From Phycisphaerae bacterium (lineage in GTDB: Bacteria > Planctomycetota > Phycisphaerae > Phycisphaerales > Phycisphaeraceae), in assembly GCA_030425705.1 (NCBI GenBank), contig JAUHZU010000011.1, forward strand, positions 96,875 to 160,874: DNA of 64,000 nucleotides. Direction: 5' to 3'. The translations under genes were made by a program, and so were the position numbers. The first letter of the stretch is position 1, and the number at the start of each line of letters is the position of its first letter. Below the pieces are notes generated by a model. The model saw only the letters and a list, made by a program, of their open reading frames with translations, did no database searches and was not told the DNA's origin. Below are positions 56,280-64,000 of this stretch, piece after piece.

Positions 56280-56416
56280 GTAAAGCCGGGCCATAGCGCC
56301 GCGCCGGGCCGGCTCGAACGCGTTTGGCCGGGTACCCGGGCCGGCGCGGCGCGATAGCCCGGCTTGGTCCTATTGCCCGCGATGGTCTGCCCCGGGTCTC
56401 CACTACAATCCCGCCC

Positions 56417-58477
56417 ATGCCCAACGCCTCACCGCCCTGGCGCGTCGGTGTCGATACCGGCGGGACGTTTACCGACCTGGTCCTGGTCGATGGCGATGGC
56501 GTGATCCGCGCGACGCATAAGCTGCTGTCTACGCCCGACGACCCCGGGCGGGCGGTCCTCGAAGGCATCGCGAAGCTACTGGGGGCTGACGGCGTTTCGA
56601 GCGCGACTTTGGCCACTCCCCCCGCGGTCGTGCATGGCTCGACCGTCGCCACGAACGCGCTCCTGGAGGGGAAGGGGGCCGACGCCGCGTTGGTCACGAC
56701 CGCGGGGTTCGAGGACGTGCTCACCATCGCGCGCCAGAACCGGCCGGACCTCTACGCCACCGTGCCGCGCCGCCCGCCGCCGCCGATCCGCCGGGCCATG
56801 ACGCTCGGCGCAGACGAACGGACCGCGTTCGACGGCAGCGTCATCACCCCGCTGGACCCCCATACCCTCGACGCGCTGACCCAGCAGCTTGCACGGCTCA
56901 ACCCCGAGTCCGTCGCGGTCTGCCTGCTGCACAGCTACGCCAACCCCGAGCACGAACAACAGATCGCCCAGGCCATCCGCGACAAGCTGCCCGGCGTCCA
57001 CCTGACGCTGTCGCACGAGCTGCTGCCCGAGCTGCGCGAGTACGAACGCGCCGCCACCTGCGCCGCCAACGTCGTGGTGGGCCCAACCATGTCGCGGTAC
57101 CTGACCCGGCTGGACCGTGAGCTGGACGGCCACCATTTGCGCATCATGGGCAGCGGCGGCGGCACCCTGCCCGTCGGTTTTGTGTGCGACCGGCCGATCG
57201 AGACGGTGACCTCCGGCCCGGCCGGCGGCGCGATCGGGGCCTGGGCGATGGCGCGGGCCGCGAGCATCGACCGCGTGATCGGCTTCGACATGGGCGGCAC
57301 CAGCACCGACGTCACCCTCATCGACGGCGGCCCGACCCGCACCACCCACACCACGATCGCCGGCCTGCCGATCCGCCTGCCGATGATCGACATCCACACC
57401 GTCGGCGCGGGCGGTGGGTCGATCGCGCACATTGATGTCGGCGGCGCGATGCGTGTCGGGCCCGAGTCCGCCGGCGCATTGCCCGGGCCCGCGTGCTACG
57501 ATCGGCAGCGCCCGGACCAGCCGCTCGCCACCGTGACCGACGCCCATGCCGTGCTCGGTCACCTCCCCGACGGCCGACGCCTCGGCGACTCACTCGTGAT
57601 CAGGCGAGACGCCGCGGTCCACGCGGTCCGGGACCTCGCTCAGCACGCTTCGCTATCCGACGAAGAGACCGCGCTAGGCGTCCTGCGCATCGCCGATGTG
57701 GCGATGGCCCGCGCGGTCCAACAGATCAGCGTGCAACGCGGTTACGACCTGCGCCGGTTCACGCTGCTCGCCTTCGGCGGGGCGGGCGGGCTCCACGCCT
57801 GCCGGCTCGCCGAAGTCCTGGGCATGACCCGCGTGCTGATCCCGCGCCACGGCGGCCTGCTCAGCGCCGTCGGCATGCTTGCGGCACCGCCACGCTACAG
57901 CTTCTCCCACGCCGCGATCGCGACACTCACCGCAGACGCATCCGGCCGCTACCCCGATCCGCTGGGTCTACCCGCTGTGCAACACGCTACCGAAACGCTC
58001 CGGCGGCGCGGACAAGACGCGCTTGAACGCGATGGCGTGCACGAGACGGAGCAACACCTGGGCCTGTTCCTGGACATGCGCTACGCCGGCCAATCACACG
58101 AGCTCTCGATTCCGCTGGGCCCGGGCGACATCGCCGAGCTCTTCCAACAGGAGCATGAGCGGCTCTACGGCTACGCCCCAACGGGCCGAGACATCGAGAC
58201 CGTCACCGCACGCATCGAAGCCACGGGCCCGGCCCCCGAGGTGCGATCGGCAACCGGGGAACAAGCCGGCATTGCACAGCGCCCCTGCCAACGCACAGTC
58301 CCCGTCACCGACCGCGACGGCGTTACGAATTGGCCCTGCGTCCAGCGCGAAGCGCTGATGCCCGGCCAGAAGCACACCGGACCGATGCTGATCGAGGAAT
58401 ACGCCGCGACGACCGTGGTCCCGCGCGGCTGGAACCTGGAGGTGCTCGCCGATGGCCAGCTATCCGTCACCCGATGA
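56417..58477 (+). CDS. Hydantoinase/oxoprolinase subunit A (HyuA-like)
   Basis: A 686-residue protein with the actin-like/HSP70-like N-terminal fold of the hydantoinase A/5-oxoprolinase family: VGVDTGGTFTDLVLVDGDG, HGSTVATNALLEGKG, ETVTSGPAGGAIGAWAMA, DMGGTSTDVTLI and GAGGGSIAHIDVGGAMRVGPESAGALPGPACY. It probably forms a complex with the following HyuB subunit for ATP-dependent hydrolysis of a cyclic amide such as hydantoin or 5-oxoproline; the exact substrate (N-methylhydantoin, 5-oxoproline or acetone carboxylase type) cannot be told. The start MPNASPPWRVG was chosen because conservation starts there. Confidence 0.9.
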   Translation: MPNASPPWRVGVDTGGTFTDLVLVDGDGVIRATHKLLSTPDDPGRAVLEGIAKLLGADGVSSATLATPPAVVHGSTVATNALLEGKGADAALVTTAGFEDVLTIARQNRPDLYATVPRRPPPPIRRAMTLGADERTAFDGSVITPLDPHTLDALTQQLARLNPESVAVCLLHSYANPEHEQQIAQAIRDKLPGVHLTLSHELLPELREYERAATCAANVVVGPTMSRYLTRLDRELDGHHLRIMGSGGGTLPVGFVCDRPIETVTSGPAGGAIGAWAMARAASIDRVIGFDMGGTSTDVTLIDGGPTRTTHTTIAGLPIRLPMIDIHTVGAGGGSIAHIDVGGAMRVGPESAGALPGPACYDRQRPDQPLATVTDAHAVLGHLPDGRRLGDSLVIRRDAAVHAVRDLAQHASLSDEETALGVLRIADVAMARAVQQISVQRGYDLRRFTLLAFGGAGGLHACRLAEVLGMTRVLIPRHGGLLSAVGMLAAPPRYSFSHAAIATLTADASGRYPDPLGLPAVQHATETLRRRGQDALERDGVHETEQHLGLFLDMRYAGQSHELSIPLGPGDIAELFQQEHERLYGYAPTGRDIETVTARIEATGPAPEVRSATGEQAGIAQRPCQRTVPVTDRDGVTNWPCVQREALMPGQKHTGPMLIEEYAATTVVPRGWNLEVLADGQLSVTR

Positions 58478-60089
58478 TCTCATGCTCGGCACGCCGGGCG
58501 ACCCGATCGAGCTCGAGGTCTTCCGCCACCTGTTCGCCTCGATCGCCGAGGAGATGGGCGAGCGGCTGATGCGCAGCGCGTTCTCGCCGAACATCAAGGA
58601 ACGCCGCGACTTCTCCTGCGCGCTCTTCGACAAACACGGCGAGATGCTGGCCCAAGCCGCGCACATCCCCGTGCATCTCGGCTCGACCCCGATGTCTGTC
58701 CGCGCGGTGATCGAGGCCTTCGCCCCCTCTGTCATGCAGGCCGGCGACAGCTTCGTCCTCAACGACCCGTACCGCGGCGGCACGCACCTGCCGGACATCA
58801 CTGTCGTCCAGCCCGTCGTGCTGCCCGGCCACACCGACGGCCCGGCGTTCTACGTCGCCAACCGCGCGCACCACGCCGACGTCGGCGGGATCGCGCCCGG
58901 CTCGCTGCCGATCAGCGCGCACATCGACGAGGAAGGCCTCCGCCTTCCGCCCCAGCGCCTCGACGACGACGCGATCGACCGGATCGCCCACGCCTCACGT
59001 ACCCCCGACGAACGCCGGGGCGACCTGCGCGCACAGGCCGCCGCGCTCCGCCTGGGGGCCCAGCGACTGGCCGAACTCGTCGCGTCCTACTCCCTGGACA
59101 CCGTGACGCAGCGCGGCCAACAACTCCAGGCCTACGCCCAGCGGGTCATCGAGGGTGTCATCGCCGGGCTGCCCGACGGCGTCTACACCTTTGAGGACGT
59201 CCTCGAGGACGACGGCCGGGGCAACACGGACCTTGAGGTCCGATGTGCTCTCACGATCCAAGGCCGCCGCGCGACACTCGACTTCACTGGCAGCGCCGAC
59301 CAGACCGCCGGCCCCGTCAACGCGGTGCGTGCGATCGTGGTGTCTGCGGTGGATTACTGCTTCCGCTGTATCGCCCCCACAGACCTCCCGGGCAACGGCG
59401 GGGTGATGCGTCCGATCTCGGTCGTCACCCGGCCGGGCTCGATCGTGGACGCCACCCACCCCGCACCGGTCGCGGGCGGCAACGTCGAGACCTCCCAGCG
59501 CCTGGTCGATGTCGTCTTCGGTGCGCTCGCACAGGCCGCGGCCGACCGTGTGCCCGCCGCCTCGGCCGGCTCGATGAACAACCTCACCCTCGGCGGCACC
59601 GACCCCCGCCACGGCCGACCGTTTGCCTACTACGAGACCCTCGCCGGCGGCGCGGGCGGCGGGCCGGAGGATACCGGCGGCGATGCGCTGCAGACCCACA
59701 TGACCAACACGCACAACACCCCGGTCGAGGCACTCGAACACGCCTACCCCATGCGGATCGAACGCTACGCCTTACGCGACGATACCGGGCGGGCACGCGG
59801 CCGGCATAGCGGCGGGCTCGGCATTGTGCGGCTCTACCGCTTCCTCACCGACGTGCAGGCCACGCTGCTCACCGAGCGGCGCGTCCACCCGCCCTATGGC
59901 CTCGCCGGCGGCTCGGCGGGCACGGTCGGAGTCAACACCCTCATCCACGCCGACGGACAACGCGAGGCCCTGCCCGGCAAGTGCTCGCAGCACCTCCCCG
60001 CCGGCTCAGCGATCGAGATCGCCACGCCCTGCGGCGGCGCGTGGGGCAGCGCTGCCCCCGAAACTCCGCCAGACCCAAGCACAACATGA
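58452..60089 (+). CDS. Hydantoinase/oxoprolinase subunit B (HyuB-like)
   Basis: A 545-residue protein with hydantoinase B signatures: FRHLFASIAEEMGERLMRSAFSPNIKERRDFSCALFD, SFVLNDPYRGGTHLPDITV, ADVGGIAPGS and YPMRIERYALRDDTGRARGRHSGGLG. It overlaps the upstream HyuA gene by 26 bases, a typical arrangement, indicating stoichiometric expression of the two subunits. The overlap is long, and a later ATG (58482, coding MLGTPGD) is also possible. Confidence 0.9.
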   Translation: MASYPSPDDLMLGTPGDPIELEVFRHLFASIAEEMGERLMRSAFSPNIKERRDFSCALFDKHGEMLAQAAHIPVHLGSTPMSVRAVIEAFAPSVMQAGDSFVLNDPYRGGTHLPDITVVQPVVLPGHTDGPAFYVANRAHHADVGGIAPGSLPISAHIDEEGLRLPPQRLDDDAIDRIAHASRTPDERRGDLRAQAAALRLGAQRLAELVASYSLDTVTQRGQQLQAYAQRVIEGVIAGLPDGVYTFEDVLEDDGRGNTDLEVRCALTIQGRRATLDFTGSADQTAGPVNAVRAIVVSAVDYCFRCIAPTDLPGNGGVMRPISVVTRPGSIVDATHPAPVAGGNVETSQRLVDVVFGALAQAAADRVPAASAGSMNNLTLGGTDPRHGRPFAYYETLAGGAGGGPEDTGGDALQTHMTNTHNTPVEALEHAYPMRIERYALRDDTGRARGRHSGGLGIVRLYRFLTDVQATLLTERRVHPPYGLAGGSAGTVGVNTLIHADGQREALPGKCSQHLPAGSAIEIATPCGGAWGSAAPETPPDPSTT

Positions 60090-60181
60090 ACCCCTGGGTC
60101 GGACGAAGCCCTAGACACTTGGGGGCACACCCCGTGGACGATATACTCCAATCAAAGCCACCACCTATCAGGGACCGAAAC

Positions 60182-60370
60182 ATGAAGTGGACCACACCCG
60201 CCATCGCCGCCGTCACCGTCGCGCTCGCCCTCACCGGCTGCAAGGCCACGCAGAAGGCCGAGGAGAAGTCCGACCGGGCCGAGAACCGGGCCGAGAACCG
60301 CGTCGACAACGAGACCAACCGCGCCATCGACCGCGGCGTCGACGAGGTCATGGACGACATCTTCCGCTGA
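60182..60370 (+). CDS. Small predicted lipoprotein
   Basis: A 62-residue protein with a signal peptide and lipobox (AAVTVALALTGCKAT), so acylation is expected at Cys 20. The mature part is short and charged, with an internal repeat (DRAENRAENRVDNETNRAIDR). The ATG lies after GGGACC, a weak ribosome-binding site. No family recognised; small charged lipoproteins like this occur in planctomycetes. Confidence 0.65.
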   Translation: MKWTTPAIAAVTVALALTGCKATQKAEEKSDRAENRAENRVDNETNRAIDRGVDEVMDDIFR

Positions 60371-60415
60371 CCGCCGATTGACCCGCCGGACGGATCGGCT
60401 AAAGTACGCAGCCCC

Positions 60416-60489
60416 GGGCGATTAGCTCAGCTGGCTAGAGCGCACGCTTCACACGCGTGAGGTCACAGGTTCGAGTCCTGTATCGCCCA
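60416..60489 (+). tRNA. tRNA-Val (anticodon CAC)
   Basis: A complete cloverleaf: acceptor stem GGGCGAT/ATCGCCC, D-arm with TAGCTCAGCTGGCTAGAGC, anticodon stem CACGC/GCGTG around loop TTCACAC giving anticodon CAC, and T-arm ACAGG-TTCGAGT-CCTGT, discriminator A. The 3' CCA is not encoded. An integrase gene begins 116 bases downstream, the usual site for integrative elements. Confidence 0.96.
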
Positions 60490-60604
60490 TTGACATAACA
60501 ACTGTCAGAGTCGCTAGTTAGCGACGCCCGGCCCCGGCCGGTGCTGACCAGAACGCCTTGAAATCGCGCGGAAGATTCCGCGCAAGGCACTGGAGCACCG
60601 ACCG

Positions 60605-61822
60605 ATGGTAAAGCAACGCGATCCCAAGTACCGCCTCCACCGCCAGTCCGGGCGGGCGGTTGTCACGCTGCGCGACCCGGCAACCGGCCGACGCCGGGAC
60701 GTACTACTCGGCAAGCACGGCACGCCCGCCAGCCATGCCGAGTACGCCCGTGTGGTGCAGGAGTGGAAAGACGCCGGCCGCGTGTTGGACGCCACCCCCA
60801 AGCCCGACGCGCTCAGCCCGCCCGACAAGAGCGTCGCCCGGCTGCTGCTGGACTACATCGCCGCCGAGCAAAAGCGGTACGGGGTCCAGCCCGAGGACCG
60901 GCAGCCCTCCAACATCGTGAGCATTAAGGTGGCGCTCCGCCGCTGCCGTCGCGTCGCCGGCGGCATGGATGCCCGGGCGTTCGGCCCGCGCGCACTCACC
61001 GAGGTCCGCGACGCAATGGTCGCCGAGGGGCTGGCCCGCCAGCACATCAACCGGCAGGTCCGGCAGATCGTCCGCGCGTTCTCGTGGGGCGTCTCCCAAG
61101 AGCGCATCCCTGCCGAGAAGGTCGACGCCATGAAGCACCTGCGCCCGTTGCAGAAGGGCGAGCAGGGCACCGCCGACAAGCCCCGCATCAAACCCGTGCC
61201 CGTGGCCCACGTCGAGGCCGTCGTCGGTCACCTGACGCCCCAAGTCGCGGCTATGGTCATGCTCATGCGGCACACAGGCATGAGGCCAAACGAAGTCGTC
61301 CAGATGCGTATTACCGACATCGACATGAGCGGCAAGACCTGGACCTACACCCCCCGCAAACACAAGACCCAGCACCACGACATCGAGCGGTATATCCCGC
61401 TCGGCCCCAAAGCCCAACAGATCGTTGCGCCGTTCCTTGTCCGGCGGAAGCTGACCGCTGCGCTGTTCTCGCCAGCCGAGGCCGAGCAGTGGATGCGGGA
61501 CAAGCGGCGGGCGGAACGCAAGACGCCGGAGTCGTGCGGCAACACGCCGGGGAGCAACCGCAAGCAAGACCCGAAGCGAAAGCCCGGCGCGTTCTACACC
61601 GTAGGGGCGGTCCGGCTGGCCGTGACCCGCGCCTGTAAAAAGGCCGGGGTCCCTGGGTGGACCCCGCGGCAACTGCGAAAGACGTTCGCCACCGAGGTGC
61701 GCCGCGATTACGGGGCCGAGGCGGTGAAGCTGTTGCTCGGGCACACCGGCACCGGTCTCATCGAGCTTTACTCCGACCGCGACAAGGGCAAGGCCCACGA
61801 CATCGCGTCGCGCGTCGGGTGA
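60605..61822 (+). CDS. Tyrosine recombinase / integrase
   Basis: A 405-residue phage-type integrase with an N-terminal SAM-like domain (about residues 75-175) and a C-terminal catalytic domain with HTGMRPNEVVQM (first catalytic Arg), WTPRQLRKTFATEVR (box II, where the usual His is Arg), LLGHTGTGLIELYSDRDK (box II His/Trp position and Tyr nucleophile). An insert of about 60 residues lies around 280-340. Adjacent to tRNA-Val and reading away from it, it probably integrates the following segment into the tRNA 3' end. The att repeat was not found within the window. Confidence 0.9.
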   Translation: MVKQRDPKYRLHRQSGRAVVTLRDPATGRRRDVLLGKHGTPASHAEYARVVQEWKDAGRVLDATPKPDALSPPDKSVARLLLDYIAAEQKRYGVQPEDRQPSNIVSIKVALRRCRRVAGGMDARAFGPRALTEVRDAMVAEGLARQHINRQVRQIVRAFSWGVSQERIPAEKVDAMKHLRPLQKGEQGTADKPRIKPVPVAHVEAVVGHLTPQVAAMVMLMRHTGMRPNEVVQMRITDIDMSGKTWTYTPRKHKTQHHDIERYIPLGPKAQQIVAPFLVRRKLTAALFSPAEAEQWMRDKRRAERKTPESCGNTPGSNRKQDPKRKPGAFYTVGAVRLAVTRACKKAGVPGWTPRQLRKTFATEVRRDYGAEAVKLLLGHTGTGLIELYSDRDKGKAHDIASRVG

Positions 61823-62047
61823 GGGGCCCCGCCGGCCGAGGCGACCTCGGCTGGCATGAAACCGAATCAGATGGCCAAAAACAGCCTATGCTTGGCACCA
61901 GAGGGGTTCCATTGCAGGTGTTTTCCTCGATTTACGGTAGATTGCGCGGTACACCGCTCCATGAAAAACTGGAAGTCGGGAGATCATGGACCCCGGCGTA
62001 CACACTTCAGTGCTCGAAGGAAACGCTAGCACCCAGATTCGAGACTC

Positions 62048-63190
62048 CTAGCCCTTGATAAGCCCAAGTATCTGCTCGACATGCTCAAATGCGCTGTCTG
62101 GAAACCATATTGGTGAGATGTTGGCATCGGCGAGCCGTTGGTCGATCTCCCGCCGTTGGTCCTCTTCATCCGGTGATGGGATCACGGCGTAGTGGCGGGG
62201 GAGAGTCTCGGCCTTGCGTGTGCCTACTACGCTCAAGAACGTCTGGATCGTGCGGTCGGCTGCGAGACTACACCCCAGGAACAACAAACTGTAACTGGAG
62301 AACAGCCGATCCAGCACGCGGGGCAGAGGGTAGTTCTTGTCGATATTCCAGTCCTGCCCGTAGGCCTCGTCGTACTCGTCGCGGCTCAAGATACGCTCGG
62401 CGGGGTTGTCGATGTTCCCATGCAGCTTGAGCAGGTGCCGCTCCCCGGCCGGGATCGCGCGGAAGAAGGCGTCGGTCGTGCCCCGGCCGGTGCACTTTTC
62501 GGTGAACCCCTTGCCCGCATCCGAATAGACCCGCTCCAGCAGTCGATCAAAGTTGGTCGTGACGACGGTGCAGTCGAAAAGCTCGGGCAACAAGGCCACC
62601 GCCCCCGCGATCTCCTCCCCCTCCTCGGGCAGGGTAAAATCGCGCTCGAAGTCTCGCTCGAATACCGCGATCGTCAACGCCTCGACGACATCGTTCATCA
62701 CTTCTTCATATTCTCCGTTGTCGAGCCTTCCCTTCAACGCTTCGCGATCCAACCCCCCGGCTTCGCCTTTATCTAACAGGTACTTTCGCCAGCCAGGCAG
62801 GCCGGCCCCGCTGGACATCCCCGCGCCGACGAAAGGGATGACGAAGCCGCGGTTGCAGGCGCGTTTGAGTTCGTCGAAGACCCTCTCGTTGCCGGGGAAC
62901 TGGTCGGAGTTGAGAATACGGCGTTTTTCGTCAGTACCGTGGCGTTTGGCTTCCTGCTCGTAAAGGTTGCGGTCACCAAAGTAGAATGCCCGGCTCGGCT
63001 TGGCGATGGGAACGTCGAGGAATGCATCGTCCTCGCCCTTGGTGGCAGGATTGGGTCTGCGGCAAATCACCTGAATATCGCTGTTGTCCGGGTCGTCGAT
63101 GCAGTCATCAAACGGCTTGCTGCGACCGATGCCGTTGAGCTCTTCGAGCGTCGCCTCGTATTCGTATGGCAGTGATTGGCGTCCCGGCAT
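62048..63190 (-). CDS. SIR2-domain protein (putative defence gene)
   Basis: A 380-residue protein whose middle and C-terminal part is a SIR2-like NAD-binding domain: GFVIPFVGAGMSSGAGLPGW (about residues 113-132), VVTTNFDRLLERVY, HLLKLHGNIDNP and YSLLFLGCSLAADRTIQ. The N-terminal 110 residues are unrecognised. SIR2-domain proteins of this type occur in NAD-depleting anti-phage systems and near restriction systems. It starts 3 bases after the tail of an hsdS gene, so both were probably one operon. Composition is lower in GC than the core genome. Confidence 0.82.
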   Translation of the reverse strand: MPGRQSLPYEYEATLEELNGIGRSKPFDDCIDDPDNSDIQVICRRPNPATKGEDDAFLDVPIAKPSRAFYFGDRNLYEQEAKRHGTDEKRRILNSDQFPGNERVFDELKRACNRGFVIPFVGAGMSSGAGLPGWRKYLLDKGEAGGLDREALKGRLDNGEYEEVMNDVVEALTIAVFERDFERDFTLPEEGEEIAGAVALLPELFDCTVVTTNFDRLLERVYSDAGKGFTEKCTGRGTTDAFFRAIPAGERHLLKLHGNIDNPAERILSRDEYDEAYGQDWNIDKNYPLPRVLDRLFSSYSLLFLGCSLAADRTIQTFLSVVGTRKAETLPRHYAVIPSPDEEDQRREIDQRLADANISPIWFPDSAFEHVEQILGLIKG

Positions 63191-63193
63191 GGC

Positions 63194-63430
63194 TTACCCC
63201 GTCTTGGTGTTCTGGATGGGTGCTTGGGTTTGGGTCAGTTCGGCGACGGCGGCGTCGAGGAGGCGGGCGCCGAGGGTTTGGGCTTGCTGTTGTTGGGCCT
63301 CCAGCCGATCGACCAGGGCCATCAACTGATCCACCTTCGCCACAATCCGCTTCTGCTCGGCGAGAGGGAAGCGCCGTAGAGCCGTATTGGCATAGCGAGA
63401 TATATGCCGACGACGACCACACCAATTCAA
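63194..63430 (-). pseudogene. C-terminal fragment of type I restriction specificity subunit HsdS
   Basis: The 78-residue open frame contains FPLAEQKRIVAKVDQLMALV and RLEAQ, with LLDAAVAELT at the end, exactly the last conserved coiled-coil segment of HsdS. The two target-recognition domains, about 330 residues, are missing, and no hsdM or hsdR is in the window. The open frame begins next to the preceding gene's stop codon, so the truncation point is near 63380-63430. It is a remnant. Confidence 0.75.
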
Positions 63431-63901
63431 TCAGTCCTTATCTCTAGTGTACTCGTGGTAACTGCATAGGTCTGATCTTTCAACCCAGAAGGTTTTTCGG
63501 CCGCAGCTATCACATTTCAGTCGCTCGGTTCCGTAGTGGTCGTTGTGGACATCGATCAGATAGCCATCACCTCGTGGGGTCAAACTGAATCCCTCGTGAT
63601 CAGGTGCCCCAGAAGGCCACTGACCACAAGCCAGACAAGAAATCTCCTCAATAAGGGTATTTTCTCCACAGACCAGACAGCCGCCTTCATTCCGTGGGTA
63701 GTAATCAAACACGTCGAGGCTCTTTACAAGCGCGATCAACGGCCCAAGCCCATTGCTGTAGTAGAGATTTGTGTTTGGTGAACAATAACCCGTTAGATCA
63801 GGATGCGGCTTCCCGCGATCATTGTTTGCAGAGAAGTCTTTGTAGTTGAGGGTATGGAAACACACTTCCTGAGTTGACCCCCTCCTGAAATCTTGATCCA
63901 C
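63431..63901 (-). pseudogene. Zinc-ribbon protein gene truncated by an IS element
   Basis: An open frame of 156 residues with a zinc-ribbon-like pair (CLVCGENTLIEEISCLACG about residues 75-93) and another CDSCG near residue 131. Its first about 11 residues (MDQDFRRGSTQ) are encoded by the left end of the IS3-like element, so the real N-terminus has been lost and this start is artificial. I do not recognise a family; the original protein was larger and is probably part of the same accessory operon. Confidence 0.55.
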
Positions 63902-64000
63902 CTTGTATGAGAGAATCCGTCCGGCGTTGAGCCGGAAAGGATTCCTCGATGAAGAAGCGTCACAGTGCGGAGCAGATCGTCGCGAAGCTGCGTCAGGCGG
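63870..64000 (+). mobile_element. IS3-family insertion sequence, left end (continues past window)
   Basis: The element begins with a TGAGTTGACCCC-type end at 63870 and is followed 79 bases later by a transposase start with a GGAAAGGA ribosome-binding site. The right end is outside the window, so the target-site duplication cannot be checked. Confidence 0.7.
63949..64000 (+). CDS. IS3-family transposase OrfA, N-terminal 17 residues
   Basis: The frame from ATG 63949 encodes MKKRHSAEQIVAKLRQA and runs off the window. This matches the start of the helix-turn-helix OrfA subunit of IS3-family transposases. GGAAAGGA precedes it by 7 bases. Confidence 0.82.
   Translation, partial: MKKRHSAEQIVAKLRQA

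Noticed and set aside
60490..64000. A downstream att repeat of the tRNA-Val 3' end
   Set aside because: Only weak partial matches (for example near 62036) exist; the right att site is probably beyond the window.

Overview
The window is 64 kb of GC-rich, gene-dense bacterial chromosome. Its gene content points to a member of the Planctomycetota, most likely the class Phycisphaerae. The signs are two PEP-CTERM surface proteins, a pseudopilin with a C-terminal H-X9-DG motif, an ECF sigma factor coupled to a FecR/LamG membrane protein, a zinc-ribbon Ser/Thr kinase with many membrane segments, and genes read through in-frame UGA codons (predicted selenoproteins). I cannot name the species from sequence alone.

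Layout. 1-18.9 kb is housekeeping: the 3' end of mnmC, uvrB, a TIGR01777-type epimerase, a photolyase, and then a long minus-strand block read as ptsI, then rne/rng-dxr-rseP-yidC-mnmE-smpB-MFS. 19.0-23.4 kb is a surface-associated module (ECF sigma, FecR-LamG protein, pseudopilin, PEP-CTERM protein). 23.5-38.1 kb carries metK, a YceI/SUMF1-domain fusion, fhs, a Na+/H+ antiporter, fumC, an MFS protein, a Ser/Thr kinase and several small zinc-ribbon or coiled-coil proteins. 38.2-45.5 kb holds the most interesting content. A secreted TlpA/thioredoxin-like gene has UGA in place of the first cysteine of its WCxPC motif. Further on, in a probable mnmG-zwf-X-pgl operon, gene X is interrupted by two in-frame UGA codons. 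The first lies in a VPG-U-x-x-C thioredoxin-like site, and the second is exactly where the catalytic cysteine of an MsrA-like domain would be. A plausible stem-loop follows each of the three UGA codons. 45.5-60.4 kb has a DUF4139 protein, SRPBCC, PlsC-like, zinc-ribbon and lipoprotein genes, an HU-like protein, dnaK (with a sigma-54-like promoter match) and a HyuA/HyuB pair. From 60.4 kb onward there is a tRNA-Val followed by a tyrosine recombinase and an accessory, lower-GC segment: a SIR2-domain gene, the tail of an hsdS gene, and a zinc-ribbon gene cut by the left end of an IS3-family element that runs off the window.

How the parts fit. zwf and pgl encode the first two steps of the oxidative pentose phosphate pathway, which make NADPH. 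A predicted double-selenocysteine thiol reductase lies between them, which suggests a redox-repair role, but this is inference. mnmC, mnmE and mnmG all act on the tRNA wobble uridine. The right end looks like a decayed defence island inserted next to tRNA-Val. No CRISPR array, rRNA gene or replication origin was seen.
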